From the NCBI GenBank assembly GCA_021827885.1, contig JAKAUD010000038.1, positions 1 through 6,477 on the forward strand: a stretch of DNA of 6,477 nucleotides. Reading direction: 5' to 3'. Positions 5,800 through 6,477 of the stretch are shown one piece after another. The DNA is from Thermoplasmata archaeon. GTDB lineage: Archaea; Thermoplasmatota; Thermoplasmata; Thermoplasmatales; Thermoplasmataceae. The position numbers were made by a program, and so were the translations under genes. Every line of letters starts with the position of its first letter. Within the stretch, counting starts at the first letter, position 1. The notes under the pieces were generated by a model. That model saw nothing but the letters and a program-made list of their open reading frames with translations, did no database searches and was not told the origin of the DNA.

Positions 5800-5819
5800 G
5801 AGTGAAGCGATATTCTTTC

Positions 5820-6477
<658 letters not shown>

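Overview
The window looks archaeal, and most like an acidophilic or thermophilic euryarchaeon of the Thermoplasmata (inference). Four things point this way: a deoxyhypusine synthase gene; TATA-like boxes centred 24-26 bases upstream of start codons, with little or no leader; a Shine-Dalgarno site matching the archaeal 16S 3' end; and very compact packing with short overlaps. I see no tRNA, rRNA, CRISPR array, insertion sequence or phage gene. No gap without a gene exceeds 300 bases; the longest is about 195 bases (3507-3701).

Left half (1-3506, all minus strand). An operon read right to left encodes the membrane arm and the start of the catalytic arm of a complex related to group 4 [NiFe] hydrogenases and complex I. 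The order is a NuoH/HyfC-like subunit, a HyfE-like subunit, a HyfF-like antiporter subunit, then the large (HyfG/HycE/NuoD-like) subunit, which runs off the left edge. Neighbouring genes overlap by 4, 4 and 14 bases, so translation is probably coupled. The large subunit has lost the first pair of NiFe-binding cysteines: the usual E-R-I-C-G-I-C reads E-R-I-N-G-F-H. The complex is therefore probably not a hydrogenase but an 'energy-converting hydrogenase-related' (Ehr) type ion-pumping complex whose redox reaction is unknown. This is the most interesting signal in the window.

Middle (3507-3701). This divergent intergenic region holds a TATA box for the glycosyltransferase and a weaker one for the Ehr-like operon. 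It also holds three copies of an 8-base repeat reaching into the operon's first codons, an inverted repeat, and a 12-base copy of the glycosyltransferase start region.

Right half (3702-6477). Genes alternate in strand: a cytosolic GT4-type glycosyltransferase (+); an ornithine cyclodeaminase/mu-crystallin family enzyme (-) with an Asn where a conserved Asp is expected; a small orphan protein (+); and the C-terminal part of deoxyhypusine synthase (-), which runs off the right edge with its catalytic lysine visible. Both convergent pairs overlap at their 3' ends (15 and 4 bases). These four genes look like independent housekeeping or accessory units; nothing visible ties them to the Ehr-like operon.
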